A stretch of 64,000 bases of DNA, from the NCBI GenBank assembly GCA_963730995.1, contig CAVSUB010000002.1, forward strand, positions 1,113,922-1,177,921, given 5' to 3'. Positions 9,673-17,572 of this stretch are shown here, piece after piece. The translations under genes and the position numbers were made by a program. Every line of letters starts with the position of its first letter. Positions within the stretch are counted from its first letter, which is position 1. The stretch is from CAVSUB01 sp963730995 (GTDB lineage: Bacteria; Acidobacteriota; Vicinamibacteria; Vicinamibacterales; 2-12-FULL-66-21). The notes below the pieces were generated by a model. It ran no database searches, was not told the origin of the DNA, and saw only the letters and a list, made by a program, of their open reading frames with translations.

Positions 9673-10708
9673 ATGAATCGACGGACGTTTCTCGCAAGCA
9701 CGGCCGCGGGCGCGGCAGGCATGAGCGCGCTCGGCGGAGCGGCGTTCGGGAAAGGTCAGGGACCGCCGACAACTACGCCGCCGCAGGGGCGAGGCGGGCA
9801 GGGCGGCGGACGCGGCCCCGGCGCGCCGGCCAACGTCGCGGCGGCCAAGCTCGCGCGCGTCTCGCTCATGACGCTGAACTTCGGCAGCATGCTGAAGTTC
9901 CCGTGGACGCAGAATCCGAACGAGAACCAGACGCTCGACGTGTTCGATCTGCCGAAGATGTACCAAGACGTCTACGGCGTGAGCCATATCGAGTTTCAAC
10001 ACGGCCATCTCGTGAACGGCGGCCAAACGCCACCCGATAGCCGCGTTCTTCCGCGAGATGCGGGCCAAACTGGACGCAGCAAAGGTCACGGCCACGCAGG
10101 TCAACATCGAGATCGGTGAGATTCCCAACCTGGCCGGCGAGGCGCGCGAGAAGTGGATGACGCTCGGCAGGCTGTGGGTCGACGCGGCGCCGATTATCGG
10201 CGTCACGCGCCTGATGCTGAATCAGACGGGGCTCAACGAGGAGAACAAGGCCAACTGCACCTCGGTGTGGAAGGAGATTCAGGACTACGCGAAGCCGAAG
10301 GGGATCAAGATCTCGGCCGAGACGAGGGGCACGGGCGGCGGGCGTGGCCGCGCCCAGGCTGGCGGACAGGCGCCGGCAGCGCCTCCGGATCCCCGCGCCG
10401 CGGCGAGGGCGGCCTTCACCCTGCTAGGCCAGGTGATTGAAGCAGCGGGCGCCTACTCCAACGTGGACATCGGGAACGTCGGTGCGCCGGACCAGGAGAC
10501 GCTCCACGACGCCATCAAAGCCCTCTACCCGACCTCGTCGGGCAACATGCACATCAAGTCGAGCCCCAACTGGGACATCGGCGCGGCCGTGCGGTTCACC
10601 GAGTCGCTTGGATATCGCGGGCTGTACTCGATCGAAGTCAACGGGCATGCCGCGGTGCGGCAGGTCTACAGCATCATTCTGGCGAACGTCACGAACCAGC
10701 TCGCGTAG
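9673..10708 (+). CDS. Tat-exported sugar-phosphate isomerase/epimerase-like protein, one frameshift
   Basis: About 345 residues once one indel near 10035 is corrected: the first frame runs from the ATG at 9673 to about 10035, the second continues as AFFREMRAKLDAAKV to the stop at 10706-10708. The leader MNRRTFLAST is a twin-arginine signal, followed by a Gly/Arg/Gln-rich linker (residues 33-50). The rest resembles a xylose-isomerase-like TIM barrel (VNIEIGEIP, GVTRLMLNQTG, YSIEVNGHA). GGGGGAG precedes the start. It is a tandem paralogue of the next gene, 16 bases downstream. The substrate is unknown; the periplasmic location is predicted from the leader. Confidence 0.75.
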
Positions 10709-10724
10709 GGATGAGGACACGACC

Positions 10725-11768
10725 ATGAATCGACGGGATTTCTTGACCGCGGCCGCGGCGGCCGCCGGCATGGGCGCGACGGGACTCGCACAAGCGCCGG
10801 CACAACCTCCGGCGCAGGGGCGCGAGGGTGGACGCGGCGGACGCGGCGGCGGACGCGGACGTGGCGGTCCGGCCAACGTGTCTGCTGAGAAGCTGGCGCG
10901 GATCGAGATCATGACCCTGAACCACAGCAGCATCATCAAGCTGCCCTGGCAGGAGGCGACGCCGCAGCGCACGCTCGACATCTTCGACCTGCCGCAGTAC
11001 TACGTCGACGTGTACGGCGTCCGGAACGTCCAGTTCCAGAGCAACCACGTCGCGCAGAACAACGACACTCCGGACCTGTCGTACATCCGCGAGCTCAGGG
11101 CAAAGCTCGACGCGGCCGGCACGAAAGCGCATCAGATCAACATCGAGATCGGCACGATGGCGCAGATGGACCCGAACGGCAAGGCGGCGGCGCTCTCGGG
11201 CGATGCGCGCGCGGCCTGGCTCGAGCGCGCAAAGAAGTGGGTGGATCTGTCGCCCGTCCTGGGCGTGACGCGGCTGATGCACAACCAGGGGGCGCTCACC
11301 GACGACAGTAAGGCCGGCGTCACCTCGCTCTGGAAGGAACTGCAGGACTACGCCTCGCCGAAGGGCATCAAGATTTCCGGCGAGACGCGCGGCAGCGGCG
11401 TACCGACCCAGGGTGGCGGCGGCCAGGCGGCCGCGCCCGCGGCCGCGCCGTCCATGACCGAGCCGGAGCGGCTCCGCTACGTATGGGGGATCCTCTGGGA
11501 ATGCACCGTCGGGAGCGGCGGCTACACCAACCTCGACTTCGGCGGCGAAACCCGCTTCCACGACCAGCAGCAGCTGCACGATGCGATCAAAGGCCTGCTC
11601 CCGCGTAACGCCGGCGGTATGCACACGCGTGTCAGTCCGACGTGGGATCTGGGTACGGCGATCAAGTACGCCGAGTCGCTTGGCTACAAGGGCATGTACA
11701 CGATCGAAGTGAACGAGGATTCGGCGGTTCGGATCGTGTACAACGCGATCCTCGCGAATCTGGCGTAA
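10725..11768 (+). CDS. Tat-exported sugar-phosphate isomerase/epimerase-like protein
   Basis: An intact 347-residue paralogue of the preceding gene. MNRRDFLTAAAAAAG is a twin-arginine leader; residues 30-46 are almost only Gly and Arg with Gln/Glu. The barrel shares block after block with its neighbour: IFDLPQYYVDVYGV, INIEIGTM, GVTRLMHNQG, KELQDYASPKGIKISGETRG, YTIEVNEDSAVRIVYN. GGATGAGGA lies upstream of the ATG. The gene is longer than its partner through a second Ala/Gly-rich insert near residue 240. The pair probably arose by tandem duplication and forms one transcription unit. Family membership is clear, the reaction is not. Confidence 0.82.
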   Translation: MNRRDFLTAAAAAAGMGATGLAQAPAQPPAQGREGGRGGRGGGRGRGGPANVSAEKLARIEIMTLNHSSIIKLPWQEATPQRTLDIFDLPQYYVDVYGVRNVQFQSNHVAQNNDTPDLSYIRELRAKLDAAGTKAHQINIEIGTMAQMDPNGKAAALSGDARAAWLERAKKWVDLSPVLGVTRLMHNQGALTDDSKAGVTSLWKELQDYASPKGIKISGETRGSGVPTQGGGGQAAAPAAAPSMTEPERLRYVWGILWECTVGSGGYTNLDFGGETRFHDQQQLHDAIKGLLPRNAGGMHTRVSPTWDLGTAIKYAESLGYKGMYTIEVNEDSAVRIVYNAILANLA

Positions 11769-11853
11769 GACACAGAACAGATTCGCCGTTCTTAGTCCGC
11801 GTCTCAATCCTTCTCCCAACTGTTTCTTAGCTCTCTATGGAGACTTTCTTCGT

Positions 11854-12354
11854 ATGGAACAAGTTTCGAAAAAATGGAACGGCCTGATCATCGTTGCAAT
11901 GGTGACAGTCCTGCTCCAGTGTGGAACGGCGTCGGCACAAGAAATGAAGGCCTTCCTGACGCTGAAGACAGCCAGGGCGATGGCCGAGGCGGCCGACAAA
12001 AAGGCCAGCGCCATGGGCATCAAAGTTCACATCGCCATCGTAGATGACGGCGGCAACTTGAAATTCTATCTGCGCCAGGATGGCGCGCCGCTGGTCGCCG
12101 AGAAGATCTCGCAGATGAAGGCCTTCACTGCTGTTGCCATGGAAAAATCGACCGCTGAAGTCGGTGAAATATCCAAGGGTGAGACGCCCGGTATCGAACT
12201 CGTTCCCAATCTGATCAAGTTCGGCGGCGGGATTCCGATCAAGAACGCCAAGGGGCAGATTCTCGGCGGGATAGGCGTCAGCGGCGCATCGAAGGAAGAC
12301 GACGCGACCTGCGCGCAGGCCGGACTGGATGCGGTCAAGGCCATGCTCAACTGA
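11854..12354 (+). CDS. Exported GlcG/HbpS-like (haem-degrading domain) protein
   Basis: 166 residues. The first 28 form a Sec signal peptide (hydrophobic GLIIVAMVTVLL, cleavage after ASA). The remainder is a GlcG/HbpS-fold domain: LTLKTARAMAEAADKKA, HIAIVDDGGNLKFYLR, the characteristic GGIPIKN turn, and GGIGVSGASKEDDATCAQAGLDAV at the C-terminus. Relatives include HbpS, which binds haem and senses redox stress, and the GlcG protein of glycolate clusters. It is likely secreted or periplasmic. It starts 85 bases after the tandem Tat genes and may share their transcript. Confidence 0.85.
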   Translation: MEQVSKKWNGLIIVAMVTVLLQCGTASAQEMKAFLTLKTARAMAEAADKKASAMGIKVHIAIVDDGGNLKFYLRQDGAPLVAEKISQMKAFTAVAMEKSTAEVGEISKGETPGIELVPNLIKFGGGIPIKNAKGQILGGIGVSGASKEDDATCAQAGLDAVKAMLN

Positions 12355-12486
12355 GCAGCAAACTAAGCCGCAGACGACACCCTCTCCGCCATCCTCGTCC
12401 GCTCGCATATGAATGCTGTGCGAGCTACGGCGGGATGGCTCCCGGTGAGGGCGGCGAAGCGCTGCGCGCGAAGGTGGCCCACCCTC

Positions 12487-12965
12487 TCACTCGCCTCTCA
12501 GCGCTTCGGTCGGCTCAATCGCCAGCCCGCGGCGCGCCGGGCCAGCCGCTGCCAATAGACCCACCGCGAACATCACAGCCGCGACCGTCGGGAACAGAAT
12601 CAACGCCTTGCCGCCGACATTCCCTCCCGGCGTCACCCGCTCGAGGATCCCCGCCACGCTCAGGCCGACAACGACCCCCGCTCCGATCTGCGCGCTCGCG
12701 CGGCCGAAGATGCCCATCAGCACACGACGCGCATCGGCGCCCAGCGCCACGCGGATCCCGATCTCGCGCCATCGTCGCGCTACGGTGAACGACATCATCG
12801 CGTGGATGCCGGCTGCGGAGAGGAGCAGCACGCTGGCATTGATCGCGACGACGATGAGCGCCAACATCCGCATTCCCCTCTGCTCGCGGTCTCCCAAAGG
12901 TCGGCGACGCCGGCCACGAATTCGACCTCCATCGTCGGATCCACGGAGGCGGTGATCTCCTGCAG
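12487..12965 (-). pseudogene. ADOP/FtsX-type permease, C-terminal remnant
   Basis: Only the last 150 or so residues of an ADOP permease remain: LQEITASVDPTMEVEF, then after a frameshift near 12890 RMLALIVVAINASVLLLSAAG, the loop RRWREIGIRVALGADARRV, further transmembrane stretches, and the typical end RGLAIEPTEALRGE. About 700 residues of such a permease are missing. The fragment abuts, in the same direction, the 5' part of a padR gene. In these bacteria padR usually precedes the permease gene, so the arrangement fits a deletion reaching from inside padR to near the permease 3' end. Confidence 0.75.
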
Positions 12966-13164
12966 CCTGTGCCTTGATCCAGCGCTTCTGCACCATGCGG
13001 TAGAGCGCCGGATAGAGAGAGCCTTCCTCGACACGCAGGACGTCATCGGTGGCGGTCTCGATCCAGCTCGCAATGCCGAACCCGTGCATCGGCCCGCGGG
13101 AAAGGCGTTTCAGCACGAGCAGTTCGATGGTGCCCTGGAGCACCGCGTCCGTTCTGGCGAACAC
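12966..13164 (-). pseudogene. PadR-type regulator, N-terminal fragment
   Basis: About 66 codons of a PadR winged-helix domain: VLQGTIELLVLKRLSRGPMHGFGIASWIE, then EEGSLYPALYRMVQKRWIKA. The rest of the wing and the C-terminal helix are replaced by the permease remnant. It starts with GTG at 13164. The GSLYPALYRM block is the family hallmark. The intact PadR gene at 36250-36588 shows what the complete product should look like. Confidence 0.75.
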
Positions 13165-13268
13165 AGGCGGATTCCTCTCTCTCCCTATTCCTGTCTAGGG
13201 AAGTTGAGGAAGAATACGCACGCGGGTCGGGATGGTTCCGTCAGGACCAAGGGAACCGCCCGATTGTC

Positions 13269-14504
13269 TTGAGCAGAGCCGCTCTGGCCCCCTTCGACGC
13301 GTTCCTTGATGCCGGTTTGCAATCCCATTCGTGGGTGAAGCATTCTTCGTCGGTCGGCACGCAGCTGCTCAAGGCATTCCGGGCATTCCCTTCGAACTTG
13401 CCTCGAGCCGATCAGGACCGGTTGCGCCGCGAGGCGCTCGAGGCCTTCGAGCAGCAGTTCCTCCCGTCATGGCGCAAGCTGCGAACATACATGGCGCAGA
13501 CGTACCTGCCGCGCGTGCGGCCGGCGGACAGCATCGCGTCCATGAAAGACGGACGCGCCGCATACACGATTCTGATTCACAGGCTGACGACGACGAGGTT
13601 GTCGGGGGCCGATATTCATCGGCTCGGCGAGCAGGAAGTGGCACGCATCGAGGGGGAGATGCAGGCGATCGCAAGGAACGCCGGGTTCACCGGATCGGTC
13701 GCCGATTTCCAGAAGAAGCTCGATGCCGACCCGACGCAGCATTTCCGCTCCAAGGAGGAGATGCTCGCCAACTCGCGAAACATCGCGATGATCATCCTGC
13801 CTGAGCTGCCGAACCAGTTCCGGCGCATTCCGGCGCTGCTGTTCGGCGTACGTCCGATTCCGCCGGATCGCGAGGCGGCCAGCGCGACGAACGCACAGGG
13901 CGCGGCGCCCGATCTCTCGTCGGCCGGCTGGTTCAACCTGAATACATACGAGCCGGAAAAGCAGGTGCGCTACGACCAGGAAGCGCTCGTGCTGCACGAA
14001 GCGATTCCGGGTCACATCTTTCAGGGTGCGGTGGCGAGGCAGCAGACCACGCTGCCCGAGATCCGCCGCTTCTACTCCAATAGCGCGTTCGGTGAAGGGT
14101 GGGCGCTGTACGCGGAGTCGCTCGGGTCGCAGCTCGGCGTGTACAAGGATCCGACGAGCCGATTTGGGCAGCTCGCCAGCGAGAACTTCCGCGCGGTGCG
14201 GCTGGTGGTCGACACAGGCATTCACGAACTCGGGTGGACGCGTCAGCAGGCAATCGACTACTTCAAGCAGCACAGCCCGCAGGCTTCCCTGGCGGAAGTG
14301 GATCGGTACATCTCCTGGCCGGCGCAGGCGTTGTCGTACAAGCTCGGCGAGCTGCGGATCCGCGAGCTGCGCGCGAAGGCCGAGCGGGAGCTCGCAGCAA
14401 AGTTCGACGTTCGCGATTTCAACGATGCGGTGATTCGCGACGGCCGGTTGCCGCTCGACCTGCTGACGGAGCAGATCGACAGGTTTATCGCGGCGTCGCG
14501 CTGA
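13269..14504 (+). CDS. DUF885 family protein (putative metallo-hydrolase), N-terminally short
   Basis: 411 residues of a DUF885 protein with the metal-binding motif HEAIPGH near residue 245 and the downstream YSNSAFGEGWALYAE block, which together resemble a gluzincin-like active site. The C-terminus (LPLDLLTEQIDRFI) is normal. Relatives are usually near 580-600 residues with a signal peptide; here the first 170 or so residues and the export signal are missing and the only start is a TTG at 13269. The gene lies 105 bases from the truncated padR, head to head. I suspect that it, too, was cut by a rearrangement or assembly join. Confidence 0.75.
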   Translation: MSRAALAPFDAFLDAGLQSHSWVKHSSSVGTQLLKAFRAFPSNLPRADQDRLRREALEAFEQQFLPSWRKLRTYMAQTYLPRVRPADSIASMKDGRAAYTILIHRLTTTRLSGADIHRLGEQEVARIEGEMQAIARNAGFTGSVADFQKKLDADPTQHFRSKEEMLANSRNIAMIILPELPNQFRRIPALLFGVRPIPPDREAASATNAQGAAPDLSSAGWFNLNTYEPEKQVRYDQEALVLHEAIPGHIFQGAVARQQTTLPEIRRFYSNSAFGEGWALYAESLGSQLGVYKDPTSRFGQLASENFRAVRLVVDTGIHELGWTRQQAIDYFKQHSPQASLAEVDRYISWPAQALSYKLGELRIRELRAKAERELAAKFDVRDFNDAVIRDGRLPLDLLTEQIDRFIAASR

Positions 14505-14634
14505 CGCGCGTCTGGTAGGGCCGCCGCGGAGGATGTCCTCGAGCGCACTGACCAGGAACTCCATCGTCTTTGTGCTGGAGCGGGCTGAGTGTGCTGCTGT
14601 CCGCTTTGTCGGCGAACTGATATGGCGATGCTAT

Positions 14635-15596
14635 TCAGGCGGTCGAGACCGCGGCGATGAAATCGGCGACGTAGCGCTGGATCTGAGCTGGCGGCAGGTC
14701 GTAGCGGGCGCGGGTGTCCGGCTGGCCGAGATTGCCGCTGATGACGAAGGCGCGCAGCCCCGCCTGCGCAAGGCTTTTCGCCTGCGCGACGCTGAGCCCG
14801 CCGACCACCTGCACCGGGGCGGCCTTGCCGACCCGCTCGAAGATGGCGCGGGCCATGTCACCGAGATAGTCGCTCTCGATGAGTCTGGGGTCGGCGCGCC
14901 GCGCGTCGGCCTGCAGGTGAACGCCGACGCCGTCGACACCGGCCTCGAGCATGCGGAGGGCGACCTCGCCGGCCTGCGCGGCCGGGCCCTGGTGCGGCAC
15001 CATGATGTCGGCGAAGACGAGCCGCGGCAGTTCGGCGCCGGCGTGCCTGAACTCGTCGCGCACGCCGCAGATCGCCTTCGCCGTATCCACACCGGCGAGC
15101 GCGAGGAAATCAACGATGTTGCCGCCGCCCGCATAGACGGCGCGCGCCTCGAAGGCGCCGCCATCCATGGTCTTCATGTCGGCCAGCAGGAGCGCCTCGG
15201 GAAACTTCCGACGGAAGGCTGGCACGACGTTCGAGACGCCCTGGTTCTTGAGCAGCGGCGTCCCCATTTCGACGATGTTGACCCCGCCCGCCAGCGCCGC
15301 ACCGGCAACCCCGAGACCCTGCTCCAAGGTGGCCACGTCGACCGAAATCTGGAACGTGAAGCGGGTTCTGAGCCGATCGAGAACGCGAGCGGAGGCCGGG
15401 TGGGTCACCTTCGCCACCTGCTGGGCCCAGGCATAGTCGGGCCGCATCATCTCGAAGATGGCGCCGACTGTCAGCGCACCCACGGCGAACTTGCCCGCGC
15501 CGTTGAGGAACGATCGCCGGTCGATGTGCCCGTGCTGATGTTCGTGAAAGAGATCGAGCAGTCCCGCGGAAAGTCGGACGCCTTCCTACGCTCCAT
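14635..15596 (-). CDS. HUMPS/OMPDC-superfamily TIM barrel with a Tat leader of dienelactone-hydrolase type, frameshifted
   Basis: The body (from about 15408 leftwards) is a complete hexulose-phosphate-synthase-like barrel: FQISVDVATLEQG, VEMGTPLLKNQG, the superfamily motif DMKTMD (D-x-K-x-x-D), VHLQADARR and VVGGLSVAQAK. The front is different: DLFHEHQHGHIDRRSFLNGAG followed by FEMMRPDYAWAQQVAK is the twin-arginine leader of YghX-like dienelactone hydrolases. The two meet at AQQVAK|VTHPAS. A further indel near 15575 separates the leader from the ATG at 15596, which has AAAGGAG upstream. Known HUMPS enzymes make hexulose-6-phosphate in the cytoplasm, so an export signal is unexpected. It is a real exported variant, a deletion fusion, or an assembly chimera. 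Confidence 0.6.
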
Positions 15597-15616
15597 GATC
15601 GCAGCTCCTTTAGGAA

Positions 15617-15636
15617 CCGGGGGCTGCGCCCCTCGG
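15617..15636. terminator. GC-rich hairpin between two leftward genes
   Basis: CCGGGGGCTGCGCCCCTCGG folds into a strong stem with a small loop. It lies after the end of the transglycosylase-like gene and just before the leader of the HUMPS fusion, both read leftwards. There is no T-run after it, so termination would need help from Rho, or it is a leader structure. Confidence 0.35.
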
Positions 15637-15762
15637 AGCCCCTTTCTGGACGCGCTCGCGGGGCCCCCTCGCCGCCACTCCGCCGCCACGGCTCACTCGC
15701 TGTCGCTCGTGCGCGCCGCAACACGACGACGCGCGACGGAGGAACAGCGGATACGTCAGCCA

Positions 15763-16602
15763 CTAGTCAGCCGCCAGCCGAGCGAATTGACTCTTCAGCG
15801 CGTTGACCTGTGCCAGGTAGCGGCGGGGGTCGTGGTCGCCGCATCGCTGGCCGCGTCTGAATCGGAAGCCCCGGCGCGCGTATCCGTCACCGGCGCCGTC
15901 TCCGCACAGGTGGATGATCGCCGCGAGGTTTTGCCGCTGCTGCAGCGAGGCGGTCGTAATGCGGTTGCGGGCGAGGATGCGCGCGACTGTGCGATCGAGC
16001 AGCGCGGCGGTCATCTCCACAGCATGAGCGGGCACCGCACGTGTGTAGAGCGCGTTGAACCAGCACGAGTGCGGGTTCTGCCAGGAGGCGTCCTCGACTA
16101 CGACGTGATCGTGGATGCAATAGCGCCGGGCCTCTGCGAACGTTCCATCGGTGATCTGAAACATCCCGACAGCGCTCGACGCCGGCCCGTATAGCTCGAA
16201 CGGGTTCCAGCTGAACCGCCACCGCCAGTAGGTCCGCGCTACCGGGTTGCCGCTGCTCTCCACCTGGGCCAGAGCGGCCAGCAATTCCGGTGTGATGACC
16301 GCCGTGGAGTGCTCGTCGAAGAGCGGGCCGTATTCCCGCCAGGTCTGCGCCGGCGCCTTGGCAAGCGAGCCGCTGACTGCGACGAACACCTCGGTGGGCT
16401 TGCGGACTACCTGCACCATCCAGTTCACGGCCGCCCAGACGATCACCAGCAGGACCGTCCCGACGATTATCTGGACGGCCAACGGGGCGACCCGCATGGC
16501 CAGAAACGCTCGTCGCCCCAGGCGCGAGGCCGAGCGACCCGCGCGACGGCCTCGGATGCCGGTCGGCCGGAGTGCGGCGCGCGCGATCATCGCGTGGGAC
16601 AT
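15763..16602 (-). CDS. Membrane-anchored lytic transglycosylase-like protein
   Basis: About 279 residues. An Arg-rich cytoplasmic start (residues 10-37) leads into one transmembrane helix (about VQIIVGTVLLVIVWAAVNW). The outer domain has the soluble-lytic-transglycosylase signature: LLAALAQVESSGNP with the catalytic Glu in the ES pair, then SSAVGMFQITDGTF and a late NLAAIIHLCGDG. It should cut peptidoglycan on the periplasmic face. ATG 16602 has GGTGG upstream; a GTG four codons earlier is equally possible. The domain assignment rests on the two motifs, since overall similarity to named Slt/Mlt proteins is modest. Confidence 0.75.
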   Translation of the reverse strand: MSHAMIARAALRPTGIRGRRAGRSASRLGRRAFLAMRVAPLAVQIIVGTVLLVIVWAAVNWMVQVVRKPTEVFVAVSGSLAKAPAQTWREYGPLFDEHSTAVITPELLAALAQVESSGNPVARTYWRWRFSWNPFELYGPASSAVGMFQITDGTFAEARRYCIHDHVVVEDASWQNPHSCWFNALYTRAVPAHAVEMTAALLDRTVARILARNRITTASLQQRQNLAAIIHLCGDGAGDGYARRGFRFRRGQRCGDHDPRRYLAQVNALKSQFARLAAD

Positions 16603-16683
16603 GACGGTCACCACCCATTATCGAGCATCCCGGACAGGCGCACTCTGCGACATATGGCGACAAGGTGGAAGCACGGATCGTCC

Positions 16684-17310
16684 CTATTCTCGTCCGCACC
16701 TGAATAGACCTTCGTAGATCACGGGTGCGGCACTGGAGCGAAGCGCGCCTTTCGGCGGCCGGTTGATCTCTCGCAGCGGGAGTGTCGGATCGGGCTCGAA
16801 GCCACACGTGGCGAGTTCGCTGACGAGTTGCTCCTCAGTCAGAAAGCACTGCGGCTGTCCGGAGAACTGTGTGAACACGAAGGACTCACCGGGCAGCGGT
16901 TCGGCCTCTTCGGGAAGCGTGCTGCGCGAGAACGTGAACAGGAACAGTGCACATCCGGCTCGCGCCACGCGCGCGGCCTCTCGGACCGCCAGCCGGAACT
17001 CACCGCCCGAACGCGCGAGGTTCCAGATCCCATGCGCGACGATGAAGTCAAAGCCCGCAGACACAAAGGGCAGTTGGTCCATCGACGCACGTAGCAGGCG
17101 CACGCGATTCGCGAGCTCAGAGCCCGCGACACGGGTGGCAGCCGCCGTCAGCATCGGTAACGAGAGGTCGGTGCCCACCACGCCCCAGCCCGCGTGGGCC
17201 AGTGGCAATGCGTTGCGGCCGGCGCCGCATCCGATGTCGAGCAACCGGGCGGAAGCGCGCCATTCTCGGGCAGCGATCTGGACCAAGGTGTCGTTCGGTG
17301 GCGACCGCAC
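16684..17310 (-). CDS. Class I SAM-dependent methyltransferase
   Basis: 208 residues with the SAM motif LLDIGCGAGRNALPLA (residues 22-37), the acidic strand-2 end GVVGTDLS, and FDFIVAHGIWNL at motif II/post-II. The acceptor is unknown. The marked start is a GTG, but protein-like sequence continues upstream in the same frame (residues TSDSPWSQPDTVAGF) to about 17400 without an ATG, so the true start may be upstream and hidden by an error or be a rare codon. The gene is divergent from the nitrate operon at 17573. Confidence 0.8.
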   Translation of the reverse strand: MRSPPNDTLVQIAAREWRASARLLDIGCGAGRNALPLAHAGWGVVGTDLSLPMLTAAATRVAGSELANRVRLLRASMDQLPFVSAGFDFIVAHGIWNLARSGGEFRLAVREAARVARAGCALFLFTFSRSTLPEEAEPLPGESFVFTQFSGQPQCFLTEEQLVSELATCGFEPDPTLPLREINRPPKGALRSSAAPVIYEGLFRCGRE

Positions 17311-17572
17311 GAAACCTGCAACCGTGTCCGGCTGGCTCCAAGGCGAATCACTCGTCGGGCCGCGATCACCTGCGCGCTTGTCGGTCGTATCGAATTCTCC
17401 TCGGGTTCGAGTCTAACGCACCGCCGCAACTGTTATGCTGGCGCTTGCGGAACAGCACCAACAGTTGCGACGGCAACGTCGGGAATGTGACACGCGCCGC
17501 GAGGTGAACCGTCCGGTTTGGCCCGGCGTCCTCCTTGACCGGTTTGCGCACTAGCGTGAGACGAGACAGGAC

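Noticed and set aside
13467..14564. A 365-codon minus-strand frame opposite the DUF885 gene.
   Set aside because: Antisense to the HEAIPGH-containing gene; no domain is visible.
14533..16194. A 553-codon plus-strand frame across the HUMPS fusion and the transglycosylase-like gene.
   Set aside because: It spans two real minus-strand genes and the gap between them, and its translation has no family features.
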